Notes: generated from the letters alone by a model not told the origin. DNA of 64,000 bases from an uncultured Burkholderiales bacterium (GCA_951812315.1 CATOSA010000025.1:62001-126000), one strand, 5' to 3'; shown: positions 18,677 through 28,615, counted from the stretch's first letter. Made by a program: numbers and translations.

Positions 18677-18772
18677 AGGTAGAACCGTTGATATAGATCG
18701 GAACTGATTTAGATACGAACCAATTTTGATCCGAACCGATGTAGATATGAAACGATGTAGATACGAATGCAA
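18677..18772 (+). repeat. 16-bp degenerate tandem array overlapping the cyclase start
   Basis: Six consecutive 16-bp units can be read: 18677-18692 (AGGTAGAACCGTTGAT), 18693-18708 (ATAGATCGGAACTGAT), 18709-18724 (TTAGATACGAACCAAT), 18725-18740 (TTTGATCCGAACCGAT), 18741-18756 (GTAGATATGAAACGAT) and 18757-18772. The consensus is near KTAGATACGAACCGAT. The last unit contains the ATG of the cyclase (18767), and no Shine-Dalgarno sequence is visible. It may be a multi-site operator or a slippage-prone tract. Confidence 0.75.
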
Positions 18773-19657
18773 ATCCCGAATACTCCAGTAACCGTATTGT
18801 TTGCCGACGTTGTCGGCAGTACACGCATCTACGATCAGATCGGCGATGAGGCGGCGTCGACCCTGATTGGCGGGGTATTGCGCCAGGTCACAGAGGTGGC
18901 CGGTCAAGCCGGAGGTCAGCGTATGAAGAACATCGGCGACTGCGTCATGTTGCAGTTCACTGGCACGCCTGCCGCGTTCCTCGCCGCGAAAGGAATAATA
19001 GCGGCGGTCAATCGGGTCGAGTCAATGGCAGATGTGACCTTCAGGGTTGGTTTGCAAGTTGGTACCGTCGTTCGGGACGACGGAGATTTTTTTGGTGATA
19101 CCGTAAATGTTGTCGCCCATATTACGAAGCTTGCGACACCTGGCGGGATTGTTTTGTCGGATGCGGTTTATGCGTTGCTTCCGCCGCCTCTGCAGGCTGA
19201 GGTGCGCCCGTTAGGCCGAATCACGCTCAAGGGCAGAAAAGACCCCGATCCAGCTATTTGAGGCACTCGGCGAGGGCGCGCTTGAGGCGACATCAACAAT
19301 GTACGCGGCAGACGATGTTGTCGACAATCAGAAAGTACGTCTTTGCCTGGAGATCGGGGGCACGACCCGATATCTGTCGGCCAGTGACAACTGGTTGACC
19401 CTTGGGCGTGCCAAAGCCAGCGACGTTATTCTTGCCAGTTCGGCGGTATCACGAAACCATGCGCGTATAGGTTGGCACGATGGAAACTTTGTCTTGATCG
19501 ATCAAAGTGCCAATGGGACATTTGTGCGCATTGTCGGGCAGGAAACTCATATCCGTCGTCAGGAAATGCTGTTGTTCGGCTCGGGCGAGATTTGTTGTGG
19601 TGCACACGCTTTGACAAACCGGGCGCGGAGATCATCAGATTCAGAACAGAAACCTGA
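18767..19657 (+). pseudogene. class III nucleotide cyclase fused to FHA domain, two frameshifts
   Basis: The first frame gives a class III cyclase catalytic domain: VTVLFADVVGST with the metal Asp, KNIGDCVMLQF with the substrate Lys, and FFGDTVNVVAHIT, where the usual Arg of VNxAAR reads His. At about 19243 a CCCC run causes a frameshift; removing one C restores LKGRKDPIQLFEALGEG and leads into an FHA domain (LTLGRAKASDVILASSAVSRNHARI, SANGTFV). A second shift near 19605 is needed to reach the natural C-terminus FDKPGAEIIRFRTET ending at 19657. Repaired length is about 296 residues. In Pseudomonas Pil-Chp signalling raises cAMP through CyaB; here a cyclase carrying a phosphothreonine-binding domain sits beside a Ser/Thr kinase. 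Confidence 0.78.
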
Positions 19658-19786
19658 GCACGCCTGTCGCCGCCGCCTGGAGCAGACCGTCTGGTGAAGC
19701 CGACCGTTGCGTTATAGGGGTCCGGCACGTTTTAGCGCCGTTAGTCGCGAAGCACCGCGCTCAAAGCAATTTCTGAAACCACGCGA

Positions 19787-22081
19787 TCAGGTCGCTTGAA
19801 ATAGCGACTTCTGCTGCGCATTCGCATTTACTACGCCCAGTGCAGTCATGTTTACTAGTCGACGCACGGTCGTGGTGGGTGTGAGGATGTGCACTGGTTT
19901 GTCCGCCCCGAGCAATATCGGGCCGACAGTGATGCCTTCACCTCCCGCCATCTTGAGCAAATTAAACGCGATATTGGCCGCGTCCAAGTTGGGCATGATG
20001 AGAAGGTTGGCCTCTCCCCTGAGCTTGGAGTCGGGGTGCATATTGTCGCGAATCGATTCTGAAAGTGCTGCATCGCCATGCATTTCGCCATCGATGTCTA
20101 GTTCGGGTACAGCGCTCTCGACAAGATCAAGCGTCTTGCTGACTTTGACTGCCGACGGCGAATCGTCTGTACCGAAGTTCGAATGCGAAAGCAAAGCGAC
20201 TTTGGGTGTCAAACCGAAGCTGCGCACCTCATTTGCTGCCATCAAGGTGATCTCCGCGAGCTGTTCTGGAGAAGGATTCTCATTGACATAAGTGTCGGCG
20301 ACAAACAGGGTGCGTTTTGGCAGTAGCAGTACGTTCATTGCGGCAAAGATTGACGCGCCGGGTTTGCGCCCAATGACATTGCGGATGTGCCTTAAATGGT
20401 CTTTATGGCGGCCGAAAGTGCCGCATAACAATGCGTCACCATCACCGCGGCGCAATAGCATCGCGCCGATCAGCGTGGTCGACTGACGCACGTGCATTCT
20501 TGCGTCGTCTGGTGATACGCCCTTTCGGCGCATTAGCTGGTAATAGGCCTGCCATACTTCCTTGTAACGCGGGTCGCTTTCCGGGTTGACGATTTCGAAA
20601 TGTTTGCCAGCGACCAGTCGCAAGCCGGCGCGCTTGACGCGAGTTTCGATGACGTCGGGCCGCCCGATCAGTATCGGATGGGCTATTTCTTCATCGGTTA
20701 CAACCTGCACCGCACGCAAGACCCGTTCGTCTTCGCCTTCGGCGTAAATGACGCGGCTTGGTTCGCGCTTTGCAGCCGCAAATACAGGTTTCATCACGAA
20801 CCCGGAGTGGTAAACAAAATTGGAAATTTGTTCGCGATAGGCATTCATGTCCGTAATAGGGCGGGTTGCAACACCGCTATCCATCGCGGCCTGCGCGACG
20901 GCAGGCGCAATTCTGGTAATCAGGCGAGGATCGAAAGGTGTCGGAATGATGTAGTCCGGCCCGAACGAGAGGACTTGCCCTTCGTAGGCGCTGGCCACTA
21001 CGTCGGATTGTTCTGCCTGGGCGAGTTCGGCAATAGCATGCACGCAGGCAAGCTTCATTTCCTCGGTGATTTTGGTCGCCCCAACGTCGAGTGCGCCGCG
21101 AAAAATAAACGGAAAGCAGAGAACGTTATTGACCTGATTTGGATAGTCGGAACGGCCAGTGGCGATGACCGCGTCAGGCCGCACAGCCTTGACATCCTCA
21201 GGCAATATTTCAGGCGTCGGGTTGGCCAGCGCCAGCACCAGTGGCTTGTCGGCCATGGTATTGATCCACTCCTGTTTCATTGCGCCGGGCCCGGACAGGC
21301 CAAGAAAAACATCGCTATCGGGAATCGCCTCGGCAAGGGTTCGTGCCTTGGTATCGGACGCATATCGTGCCTTGTTCGGCTCCATGCTTTTGTCCCGGCC
21401 TTGATAGATCACTCCCCTGGAATCGCAGACGGTTATGTTGTCGCGCTTGATACCAAGGTTGATCAGCAGATCAAGACAGGCGATTGCTGAAGCCCCTGCT
21501 CCAGAGCACACCAGCCGGACATCACCAATATTCTTGCCGACAACTTTCAATCCATTGGTGACTGCCGCGCCGACAATGATCGCGGTGCCATGCTGATCAT
21601 CATGAAAGACCGGAATATGCATGCGCTCCCGAAGTTTCTGCTCAATATAGAAACACTCCGGTGCCTTGATGTCCTCAAGATTGATTCCGCCCAAGGTGGG
21701 TTCGAGTGCCGCGATGATGTCCACGAGCCGGTCCGGGTCGGTCTCGGCGAGTTCGATATCGAATACATCAATACCGGCAAATTTTTTGAACAGGCAAGCC
21801 TTGCCTTCCATGACGGGCTTGCTGGCGAGCGGACCAATATTGCCCAGTCCAAGGACGGCAGTTCCATTGGTCACGACACCGACGAGATTCGCACGTGAGG
21901 TTAGTCTGGCAGCACCGGCAGGGTCGCTCTCGATAGATTTGCATGCGAACGCAACTCCGGGCGAATAGGCGAGGGCCAGATCGCGCTGGTTGGTCAGTTC
22001 CTTTGTCGGGACTACGGAAATCTTTCCTGGGCTGGGAAACTCGTGATATTCAAGTGCAGCGACTTCCAGTGGACTAACCAT
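19787..22081 (-). CDS. maeB: NADP-dependent malic enzyme with C-terminal phosphotransacetylase-like domain
   Basis: 764 residues, the normal length of MaeB. Residues 1-430 are the malic enzyme: [37 protein letters not shown] and the Rossmann element [14 protein letters not shown]. Residues 440-764 are a phosphate acetyltransferase-like domain ([28 protein letters not shown]) that usually acts in allosteric control by acetyl-CoA rather than in catalysis. It decarboxylates malate to pyruvate with NADPH. AAGGAG lies 5 bases before the ATG. It is transcribed convergently with the cyclase gene, with 129 bp between them. Confidence 0.95.
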   Translation of the reverse strand: MVSPLEVAALEYHEFPSPGKISVVPTKELTNQRDLALAYSPGVAFACKSIESDPAGAARLTSRANLVGVVTNGTAVLGLGNIGPLASKPVMEGKACLFKKFAGIDVFDIELAETDPDRLVDIIAALEPTLGGINLEDIKAPECFYIEQKLRERMHIPVFHDDQHGTAIIVGAAVTNGLKVVGKNIGDVRLVCSGAGASAIACLDLLINLGIKRDNITVCDSRGVIYQGRDKSMEPNKARYASDTKARTLAEAIPDSDVFLGLSGPGAMKQEWINTMADKPLVLALANPTPEILPEDVKAVRPDAVIATGRSDYPNQVNNVLCFPFIFRGALDVGATKITEEMKLACVHAIAELAQAEQSDVVASAYEGQVLSFGPDYIIPTPFDPRLITRIAPAVAQAAMDSGVATRPITDMNAYREQISNFVYHSGFVMKPVFAAAKREPSRVIYAEGEDERVLRAVQVVTDEEIAHPILIGRPDVIETRVKRAGLRLVAGKHFEIVNPESDPRYKEVWQAYYQLMRRKGVSPDDARMHVRQSTTLIGAMLLRRGDGDALLCGTFGRHKDHLRHIRNVIGRKPGASIFAAMNVLLLPKRTLFVADTYVNENPSPEQLAEITLMAANEVRSFGLTPKVALLSHSNFGTDDSPSAVKVSKTLDLVESAVPELDIDGEMHGDAALSESIRDNMHPDSKLRGEANLLIMPNLDAANIAFNLLKMAGGEGITVGPILLGADKPVHILTPTTTVRRLVNMTALGVVNANAQQKSLFQAT

Positions 22082-22155
22082 TCGTACTCCTTATGCGACG
22101 CGTTCAATAAGTTGGCAGTGAATGATACGCGCAGATGAGGCTGTGTAAAAACCCG

Positions 22156-22186
22156 GAGGCCATCTTGTTCGAGGTGGCCTCTTTTT
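22156..22186 (+). terminator. intrinsic terminator at the left end of the IS1182-like element
   Basis: GAGGCCA at 22156-22162 pairs with TGGCCTC at 22175-22181 and is followed by five T residues on the plus strand. It would stop transcription entering the element from the left. Confidence 0.55.
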
Positions 22187-22611
22187 CATTTGTGATTAGA
22201 TAGCCAGTGCCTTGCAGAGTTGCTTCGTTCCCACGATGTTAATAGCACGAGGCAGGTTATAAGCGGTCACGGCCAATGCCATCTCGGCTTTGACCTTCTG
22301 TATGCCTCTTACCAGGAAACGCCCGCCGTCCATACGCCGCTTGGCCGTTGCGCCGTTGCATCATGAGTGGATTGGCCGCGGTGCGATCGGCGACCTCGTT
22401 AAGCACGTCTTCCTCGAAGTGGCGCGTCACCCAGCCTCACTGGTGTACAGCCAGTGGCGCTGCTTGTTCGACTGGGTCTTCTTTGGCAAGTGCTCACTGG
22501 CCGGGCACTCGTAGTAATCGCCCTCGCCGCAGTAGGTAAACTCCGATTTGTCGAAGTAGCAGCCATCGCCTTGGTTGTTCGTGGCGCGCTGTACCGGCAC
22601 ATAGGGGGCCT

Positions 22612-23872
22612 GGCAGCGCTTTAGCAGCTGACCATTGGAATAGTTCCTATGGTTTTTAGCAAGGTTTTTTTTCCGACCATATCAGGCTTGAACGGTTGTC
22701 CTGAAGTCCAGATGGCAAAGGCGATGCGCAGTAGCTTTCTGGCCAGGATCACAATGGCCTCGGTGGTTGCCAAGCCCCTGGCTAGTAGTGCGCGATAAAT
22801 TGGTTTGAACAATTTTGTCTTTGCCGCTGCCTGCCCAGCCAGGTAGATCAGCCGCCGATCCTCCGCATTGCCCTGTTTGGTCAGGCGCCGCTTGCCCTGA
22901 TGAGTACCAGAATCCTTCGGGCGCGGGTCCAATCCGTAGGCGGCCACCACCGCATCGCTATTGGCAAAGGGCGTGTGATCGAAGCGATGGGTCAACGCCG
23001 CGCTGTTGATAAAGCCAATGCCGCGAATGCGCTGCAGTTGCTTGCGTTTGTTCTCCAGTTCATCGTTGTGTGCAATGACGCGTTTGAGCTCGTTGTTGAG
23101 CTCGGCGAGCAGCGTGTTCAGGCTCTTCAAGGCGCCTTGATGCGCGCGCTTTAAGGCGCGGTTGGACCGCGTGCCCGTAGCCCGGATGCTCTGGCGCAGC
23201 GCCGTAGTATGACGCACGACGCTCGCGCGTTGGCTGATCAAATCACGCAGCGTGCGCTGCAAGGCGCTGGGTACGACATAACGGGCAATCACGCCCGCGT
23301 CCATTGGATCGGTCTTGCCGCGCTGGCCCACGCCCCTGGCGTAAGACGCTACATGCTTGGGGTTAAGGACGTACACGACGTGTCCATGTCCTGCAGCCAG
23401 ATCAGCCAGCTGCTGATGTAACCGGCCCGTGGCCTCCATGCCGATAACACAGCCTGCGGGAAGTTGTTTGAGCCAGACCACAATGGCCTCGCGCTTATTG
23501 GCAATACGCTGGCAAGGTCGCTGCGAGCGCGCCCAGGCAATAACGATTTCGCACTGGCTAATGTCCGCGCCGATGACTTCGATGCTCTTGTGTGAATCAG
23601 ACATGTAAGCTCCACTTCCACGGCCAATGGCAACAACGGCTGCATACATGGACAACGCCGTGCTCAAGCCGCCCGTATCGCCGTACACTTAAACGTGCCG
23701 AGGGGGGCTGTCTTTGCCGCGTTAGCTTGTTTCTATCGGCGGTCAGGTGCGTAAACACTTGCCGCTGCTTCCCAAATCGACGCTCAGAAAGACAGAGTGG
23801 GGACATGGCTAGTTCGGTCTGTCCGGTTACGGCAGATAGCCTGCATCGTCCCTCCACCCCGGCACCCTCAGG
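22612..23872 (-). mobile_element. IS110-family element inside the IS1182-like transposase
   Basis: The boundaries are approximate and set by where the IS1182-like transposase reading stops (about 23872) and resumes (about 22612). IS110 elements lack clear terminal repeats and usually make no target duplication, which fits the absence of both here. One intact transposase gene fills most of it. Confidence 0.65.
22621..23604 (-). CDS. IS110-family transposase
   Basis: About 327 residues from ATG 23604, preceded by GTGGAGCTTAC; an upstream extension of the frame to 23688 is unlikely to be translated. The N-terminal RuvC-like DEDD domain shows VIGADISQCEIV, GMEATGRLHQQLA, VYVLNPKHVASYARG and GKTDPMDAGVIARY. 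The C-terminal transposase_20 domain reads LQRIRGIGFINSAAL and VAAYGLDPRPKDSG, with a Ser candidate in the TKQGNAEDRRLIY stretch. It is uninterrupted and may be active. The DEDD residues are in the expected order (D14, E57, D at KTDPMDA). Confidence 0.88.
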   Translation of the reverse strand: MSDSHKSIEVIGADISQCEIVIAWARSQRPCQRIANKREAIVVWLKQLPAGCVIGMEATGRLHQQLADLAAGHGHVVYVLNPKHVASYARGVGQRGKTDPMDAGVIARYVVPSALQRTLRDLISQRASVVRHTTALRQSIRATGTRSNRALKRAHQGALKSLNTLLAELNNELKRVIAHNDELENKRKQLQRIRGIGFINSAALTHRFDHTPFANSDAVVAAYGLDPRPKDSGTHQGKRRLTKQGNAEDRRLIYLAGQAAAKTKLFKPIYRALLARGLATTEAIVILARKLLRIAFAIWTSGQPFKPDMVGKKTLLKTIGTIPMVSC

Positions 23873-24769
23873 TGCAGGATGTACCATACAAGCCTGCATC
23901 GGCCAGTACCTGCACCCGATCGCGCTGCAGTTGGCGTTGGCTGCGTCGCGCCATGCGATACAACTGCTGCAAATCATTGGCATTTTGTACCACGTCCACA
24001 TCCACGATCAGGCGGTGCTTGCCATCGACCGTGCTTTGTACGTTGTAGCCAATATGTCCGCGGGGCATCACCCGCGCCTGCTCGTCCGTATCGGGCTGCG
24101 CCGAGACTTGCGCATCGTCCATCGCCCGGATGCGTTCGGTTAAGGTCTCGCGCTCGGCCCTGAGTGCGCCAAGAGCGCCTTGGGTGTCGCCGCCGTTGGG
24201 CCCTTGGTCATCATTGTCCTCATTGTCTTCGAGCGCATCGAGCCACGCTCCGATCCTGCGATCCAGGCCGCTGACTCGCTGTTGCAGATCTTTCTTGTGT
24301 GTGACTCGGCTGCGGCTGTTGTCCGCCCTGAACTTGCTGCCATCAACCGCGATTTGCTCGCCGCCATACAGCGCTTGCGAGCGGCAAAACTGCACGAACG
24401 CCCGACACACGCGCGCGTCAGGGCCACACGGTTGTCCACCCGGAAGTTGGCAATGGTCTTGTGATCTGGCGCCAGCCGGTTCAGCAACCACAGAACCTCG
24501 AGGTTCTTCTGGCACTCGCGCTCAAGACACCGTGAGCTGCGTACTCGGTGCATATAGCCGTACAAATACAGCTTTAACACATCACCCGGGTGGTACGGTG
24601 GCCGGTCCGTGGCCTGAAGCTGCATGCGGGCAAAACCAAGTGCATTCAAATCTAGCGTATCAACAAACGCGTCGATCACCCGGACTGCATTGTCCTGGCC
24701 TATCAGATCATCGAGCCGCTCCGGAAATAGCGTCGCCTGATCCCGGCTTTGTCCCTGAATGTGCATAAA

Positions 24770-24799
24770 AAAATACCCGCAACAATGTGCGGGTATTTT
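24770..24799 (-). terminator. hairpin with T-run near right end of the IS1182-like element
   Basis: AAAATACCCGC (24770-24780) and GCGGGTATTTT (24789-24799) are exact complements around an 8-nt loop. On the minus strand the stem is followed by a run of seven T. It sits just upstream of the transposase start and would block incoming host transcription. Confidence 0.6.
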
Positions 24800-25046
24800 C
24801 TCAAAAACCCCAGACTATTTACACAGTCTCAGATACCCGCATTTTTATAGTGCGGAAGAAGTTTGTTATTATGAAATTGGGCTGCAGGCGCCCGTGAATC
24901 TCGAGCTGATGTCGCGGATTATGAGCTTCTCGCAGGCGTAATCGTTGCGAAGTGTCAACAGCGCAAGGTTGAAATGAGCCGCACAGAGGAGAAAACGGAG
25001 TGTCTGGCTTGCAGATATGGCGATCAGATGTTTGCCGGGGTTTCGA

Positions 25047-26126
25047 ATGAGACTGGCGGTGGTTGGGGCTGGAATCAACGGCGTCATGAGCGCATGGGCG
25101 CTACTTGATGAAGGGCACCAGGTCGACCTCTATGAGCAAGGTGAGCCGGTTAACGCGACCAGTCGCGCGTCAACCAAGTTGTTGCATGGCGGCTTGCGCT
25201 ATCTTGAGCATGGAGACTTCGGCCTCGTTCGTGAGGGATTACGAGCGCGCAGCTGGTGGCTGAAGCGCGCACCTGATCATGCGCACAGTATAGAGATTGC
25301 CATTCCGGTATATCGGGGCGGCGGCCGTAGCCGCTGGACACTAAAGGCGGGCCTGGTGCTATATGACCTTCTGGCGGGGCGGTCACGCTTGTGTCGACAT
25401 CGATGGCTCGATCCTGAAAAGTTGAGTAGGCGCGTGCGAGGGCTGAAACCCGGTCACCTGCGCGGCGCTTACGTATTCTGCGATGGACAAATGGACGATC
25501 ATGCTTTGGGCATGTGGGCGCTGAATCAGGTACAAGCGAAGGGCGTGCGCCTGTATTCAAACGTGGCCGTACAGACGATCGCCTTTAACGGAACACTTGT
25601 TACTGACAAGCGTAGCGAACAATATGACGGTATTGTTAATGCGGCAGGACCATGGTCGGTCGCATTGCTTGAGCGCAGTCATATACCATCCCCGCATCAA
25701 CTGGATCTGGTTCGCGGGAGCCATTTGCTCGTTCCACGGCGCCATGACATTGGGCTTCTTCTTGAATCGCCTGACGATGGCCGGGTTTGCTTTGTTCTTC
25801 CCTATGGCGACCTAACCCTGATCGGTACCACGGAAGTGCGCCAGAGCCTCGCTGAGCCGATCATATGCGCAGCGTCCGAGCGAGCCTATTTGATACGTCT
25901 TTACAATTGGTACTTCCAAACCGCTCTGGTGGACGACGCGTCGATACAAACATTCGCGGGCGTTCGCCCCCTCATCGCGTCTGAAGAATCAGATGCCAGC
26001 GCAGTGACGCGCGAATGTGCAATCGAGGTACAGGGGAAGGTCGCTACGATCTTTGGCGGCAAATGGACGACGTCGCGAGACACCGGAAAACGTATTGCCA
26101 GTGTCGCGCGCGGCTGGATAAAGTAG
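25047..26126 (+). CDS. FAD-dependent glycerol-3-phosphate dehydrogenase-like oxidoreductase, short form
   Basis: 359 residues from ATG 25047. The N-terminus MRLAVVGAGINGVMSAWALL is the FAD-binding dinucleotide fold. SRASTKLLHGGLRYLEHGDF is the GlpD signature, and DDHALGMWA, VNAAGPWS, DLVRGSHLLVP and LIGTTEV continue the DAO fold. The protein ends after FGGKWTTSRDTG and lacks the roughly 120-residue C-terminal helical domain of standard GlpD (about 500 residues). It probably oxidises glycerol-3-phosphate or a similar alcohol, feeding electrons to quinone, but substrate is unproven. It stands alone, just right of the IS1182-like element. Confidence 0.8.
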   Translation: MRLAVVGAGINGVMSAWALLDEGHQVDLYEQGEPVNATSRASTKLLHGGLRYLEHGDFGLVREGLRARSWWLKRAPDHAHSIEIAIPVYRGGGRSRWTLKAGLVLYDLLAGRSRLCRHRWLDPEKLSRRVRGLKPGHLRGAYVFCDGQMDDHALGMWALNQVQAKGVRLYSNVAVQTIAFNGTLVTDKRSEQYDGIVNAAGPWSVALLERSHIPSPHQLDLVRGSHLLVPRRHDIGLLLESPDDGRVCFVLPYGDLTLIGTTEVRQSLAEPIICAASERAYLIRLYNWYFQTALVDDASIQTFAGVRPLIASEESDASAVTRECAIEVQGKVATIFGGKWTTSRDTGKRIASVARGWIK

Positions 26127-26684
26127 CGTTGTGCTCCGCTCCTACGAGACATTTTTGAAGCGGCCATAAAACGTCGAAAATTCGAGCCCAGAACTGGTTT
26201 TATACTGCATTGCAAATCTTGCATCGCTTATTGTGGGGTCGCGCCGAGCAGGCCGCGGAGCGAGCAACGGCGGCCCGTCTTTCACTGGGTAAAATGCCTC
26301 AGGTGTGCGTAATCCCGCCAGTTTCCCGGTGCCAGTGCGTTACGCAGGCGGATCTTTTGTGCACGCGCCACAACCCGAGATGCGACGATGAAAATCGAAC
26401 CGGAAACGAAACGCAATTGCCGACGTCGTCCTTGTGTGCTGCACCATCTTTTGGTGACCCCTGAAGGACTTGATTCTTTGTCCAGCATTGGCGAAAACCT
26501 TTTGACGTCAATCGAATACCCGCGTATAAGGCAGCTTGCAAGATTCTCAAGCTGAGAAATCGTTAGCCTGTTCTGACCGTTACTCGCGGTATGCGCCCGG
26601 TTGTCTGATCTCTCCTTGAAGTTCTGGCATTTTGTGGGGCTTTTGCCCTTCAGTTATTTTCATTCGAGTTAGGAAGAGATAGAT
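26127..26684. other. intergenic region upstream of the cold-shock gene
   Basis: It should contain the promoter and long untranslated leader of the cold-shock gene, with no recognised motif. A 55-codon open frame at 26388-26555 on the plus strand (starts MKIEPETKRN) has no homology I recognise and is a weak candidate small gene. Confidence 0.35.
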
Positions 26685-26891
26685 ATGAGTACCGGTACCG
26701 TTAAGTGGTTCAACGATTCAAAAGGTTTTGGATTCATTACCCCGGATGGCGGCGGCAAGGATCTTTTTGCACATTTTTCCGCGATCGAGGGTAGTGGTTT
26801 CAAGACCCTTAAAGAGGACCAGAAGGTATCGTTTGACGTGACCACTGGCCCGAAGGGCGATCAAGCGACAAACATCAAGCCAATCGACTGA
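26685..26891 (+). CDS. CspA-family cold-shock protein
   Basis: 68 residues, the usual length. It contains [15 protein letters not shown] (RNP1) and DLFAHFSAI (RNP2), the two single-stranded nucleic-acid-binding motifs, and ends with the [11 protein letters not shown] strand. It acts as an RNA chaperone or antiterminator in the cytoplasm. AGGAAGAGAT precedes the ATG. An intrinsic terminator follows 22 bp after the stop, so the gene is monocistronic. Whether it is cold-induced or constitutive cannot be read from sequence. Confidence 0.97.
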   Translation: MSTGTVKWFNDSKGFGFITPDGGGKDLFAHFSAIEGSGFKTLKEDQKVSFDVTTGPKGDQATNIKPID

Positions 26892-26913
26892 TTTCGATCA
26901 GACAAACAAAAAG

Positions 26914-26937
26914 GCCCGGGCTTGCCCGGGCTTTTTT
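26914..26937 (+). terminator. intrinsic terminator of the cold-shock gene
   Basis: GCCCGGG (26914-26920) and CCCGGGC (26925-26931) pair around CTTG, followed by six T residues. It starts 22 bp after the stop codon. Confidence 0.9.
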
Positions 26938-26939
26938 GT

Positions 26940-27279
26940 TGCGCGCAGTCTATAAAACACTGTCATTTCCAGGACTGCGCCTTGGCACATTCATGACATT
27001 CACATTCAGTGCCACGAATATGGTTTGTGGTGCTGGAGTTTCTTCGAAATCAACGGAACTTGAAGGGGGGCTGACATTGCTGCCGACATCTTGGGCCATT
27101 CAAAAACGGGATTTCTGATCGCTGGCACACGCTTGGCTGCTTCCGCCATTGGCAGTCTGCCGCTTCAAAAGCGGGTCTACCCGAAATGGCACAACACTGG
27201 CAGTGTGGAAGAGACCACCTCCTCGGTCGCGGAGCGAGGAGGCAAAGAACAGTCGCAGCGCGAGCTGCAGCTTCCCGGA
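26940..27279. other. intergenic region, no gene seen
   Basis: Short frames overlap here on both strands but none has a recognisable domain or ribosome site. Confidence 0.4.
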
Positions 27280-27642
27280 TCAGGCGGTTGTTGCGCTGGC
27301 CCGGCGTCGTCTTTCGACCGACGCTGCAGTCTTACGCTGACGGCGGTCGGCGAGCCCGGCACGTGTGATCAGTTCGCGCCAGAACCGGTCGCTCTGGTCT
27401 GACTTGAACTTGATGTACAGCGACACGTGTTCGGTATACGCGTTGCTGGACCCTAAGCGCGACAGATGGTCCGTTCCCTGCGTGCCCGACATCGACGGCG
27501 CATTGTCGGATTCCCAAGCGCGCATGATCGTTTGCCACAGCGAAATCTCGAACGGATCGTCGTCCTCCTCGAAGCCGTATTGCCATTTGAGAAACGAAAT
27601 TTCGGCCGGCGAAAGGTCCTGGTTGCGGATTTTCAGACTCAT
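27280..27642 (-). CDS. hypothetical protein with acidic core and basic tail
   Basis: 120 residues of no family I recognise. The first part (SPAEISFLKWQYGFEEDDDP) is acidic and probably helical. The middle (AYTEHVSLYIKFKSDQSDRF) resembles a compact alpha/beta segment, and the last 25 residues are Arg/Ala-rich. The start ATG at 27642 is preceded by GAGGTAACG. It is not in an obvious operon. Codon use looks like that of neighbouring genes, which supports it as a real gene. Confidence 0.5.
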   Translation of the reverse strand: MSLKIRNQDLSPAEISFLKWQYGFEEDDDPFEISLWQTIMRAWESDNAPSMSGTQGTDHLSRLGSSNAYTEHVSLYIKFKSDQSDRFWRELITRAGLADRRQRKTAASVERRRRASATTA

Positions 27643-28141
27643 CGTTACCTCAGTTAGTGCCTTTTCTGAAGGCTATTACATACTGAAACTGGCGCCCTTG
27701 ACCCGGGAGTACAGCTTCCTGAAAGAGGCGCCAAGAGCGAAAATACCACGATGCGCGCTGAGAATCGAATTCAGTCGCATTGATTTCGCAATATTCCGCT
27801 AGCGGCGTTCCACCGCGAGCATTTCCACTGTGAATATGACGCGTGCGATCGACGGAGGTTCCGTGACAGCGGCCGCCGCCAGCACTGAAACCGGGAGTGG
27901 CGGCCGGGTGAAATAGGGCACGAATGCACCAAAGTTAACGAAACGACAGGTTTTGGCATTCGGGAAGGCAAGCATTCGACCGACTGTGCATCGGGATTCG
28001 TTGCGATGCGTGTGGCACCGCAGTTTGCACTTTCTTTGCCAAGTCAGGACAATTTCTTCCGTTTCCAAACCTGTTCACAGCCCACGGCGTTCAAGGTTAC
28101 AAAAGACGCCGATTGCGCACTCAAATATTACGTAGAAGAAT
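27643..28141. other. intergenic region, no gene seen
   Basis: Candidate frames on either strand lack domains and good starts. Nothing else is evident. Confidence 0.4.
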
Positions 28142-28543
28142 TCATTCCTCAGCGCGCAAGCTGAAAACGTAAGGTATCACCCAGAACCATTGGATATAGC
28201 CGATCAGGGCTGCACCCAACCAGGCAAAGAGTTCCGGACCGTAAGCGCTCCAGTATGTGGCAGGTACGCCGGCAGCGCGTGCTAGCGCGTCTGCAAAGGG
28301 ATCGAGTGTGGGAGCCATCCATATCCACAACAGTCCTGCGGGAAAAGTGATAACGCCCATTATCGTGTCGAGAAGTTGGCGATGGTCGACGCGATGACTG
28401 TCGCCGTAGAGGATGCCTGCTAACCACCATACAGCGAGTGCAAGCAGGCACAAACCCAGCCATCCAAACCTGAGCACGCGTTTCAGCCGGTTTGTCCAAT
28501 GGTCTGCTCTGACATAGTCACGGGATCTTTTGCGTCGTCTCAT
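28142..28543 (-). CDS. small integral membrane protein
   Basis: 133 residues with a basic N-terminus (MRRRKRSRDYVRAD) and three hydrophobic segments: about 26-46 (FGWLGLCLLALAVWWLAGIL), 61-78 (IMGVITFPAGLLWIWMAP) and 105-126 (LFAWLGAALIGYIQWFWVIP). No family is recognised. The arrangement predicts an inner-membrane protein with the N-terminus in the cytoplasm. It appears monocistronic. Confidence 0.55.
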   Translation of the reverse strand: MRRRKRSRDYVRADHWTNRLKRVLRFGWLGLCLLALAVWWLAGILYGDSHRVDHRQLLDTIMGVITFPAGLLWIWMAPTLDPFADALARAAGVPATYWSAYGPELFAWLGAALIGYIQWFWVIPYVFSLRAEE

Positions 28544-28615
28544 TCAGCAGCAAGTCTGGTTGGAATAGACGGATAGCATAACCGTGCCCACACGGTGAGC
28601 ACAGCATTCTGGCGC

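Larger units (their letters stand above)
22196..24766 (-). pseudogene. IS1182-family transposase, split and frameshifted
   Basis: The N-terminal part starts at ATG 24766 (SRDQATLFPERLDDLIGQDN, YLYGYMHRVRSSRCLERE, APDHKTIANFR), typical of this DDE transposase family. Near 24440 an extra CG dinucleotide in a CGCGCG run shifts the frame; the reading continues LYGGEQIAVDGSKFRA, HIGYNVQSTVDGKHRLIVD and VLADAGLYG down to about 23875. There the IS110 insertion begins. The remainder resumes near 22612 (CQAPYVPVQRATNN, YTCPAS-like Cys motif) and, after further frame changes, ends GRFLVRGIQKVKAEMALAVTAYNL with TAA at 22196. Not functional. Confidence 0.8.
22137..24830 (-). mobile_element. IS1182-family element interrupted by an IS110-family element
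   Basis: The left end GAGGCTGTGTAAAAACCC (22137) and the reverse complement of the right end GAGACTGTGTAAATAGTC (ending 24830) form imperfect terminal inverted repeats. AGAT directly before the left end is repeated as AGAT directly after the right end, a 4-bp target duplication. The transposase is split by an IS110 insertion and has frameshifts, so the element cannot move by itself. It lies between maeB and the GlpD-like gene. Confidence 0.8.

Noticed and set aside
18677..18772. CRISPR array
   Set aside because: The 16-bp units are contiguous with no spacers and are degenerate.
20600..21490. Antisense open frame (296 codons) opposite maeB
   Set aside because: It mirrors a conserved enzyme gene, starts without a ribosome site and matches no family.
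26914..26937. Small RNA gene after the cold-shock gene
   Set aside because: The hairpin plus T-run is fully explained as the cold-shock gene terminator.
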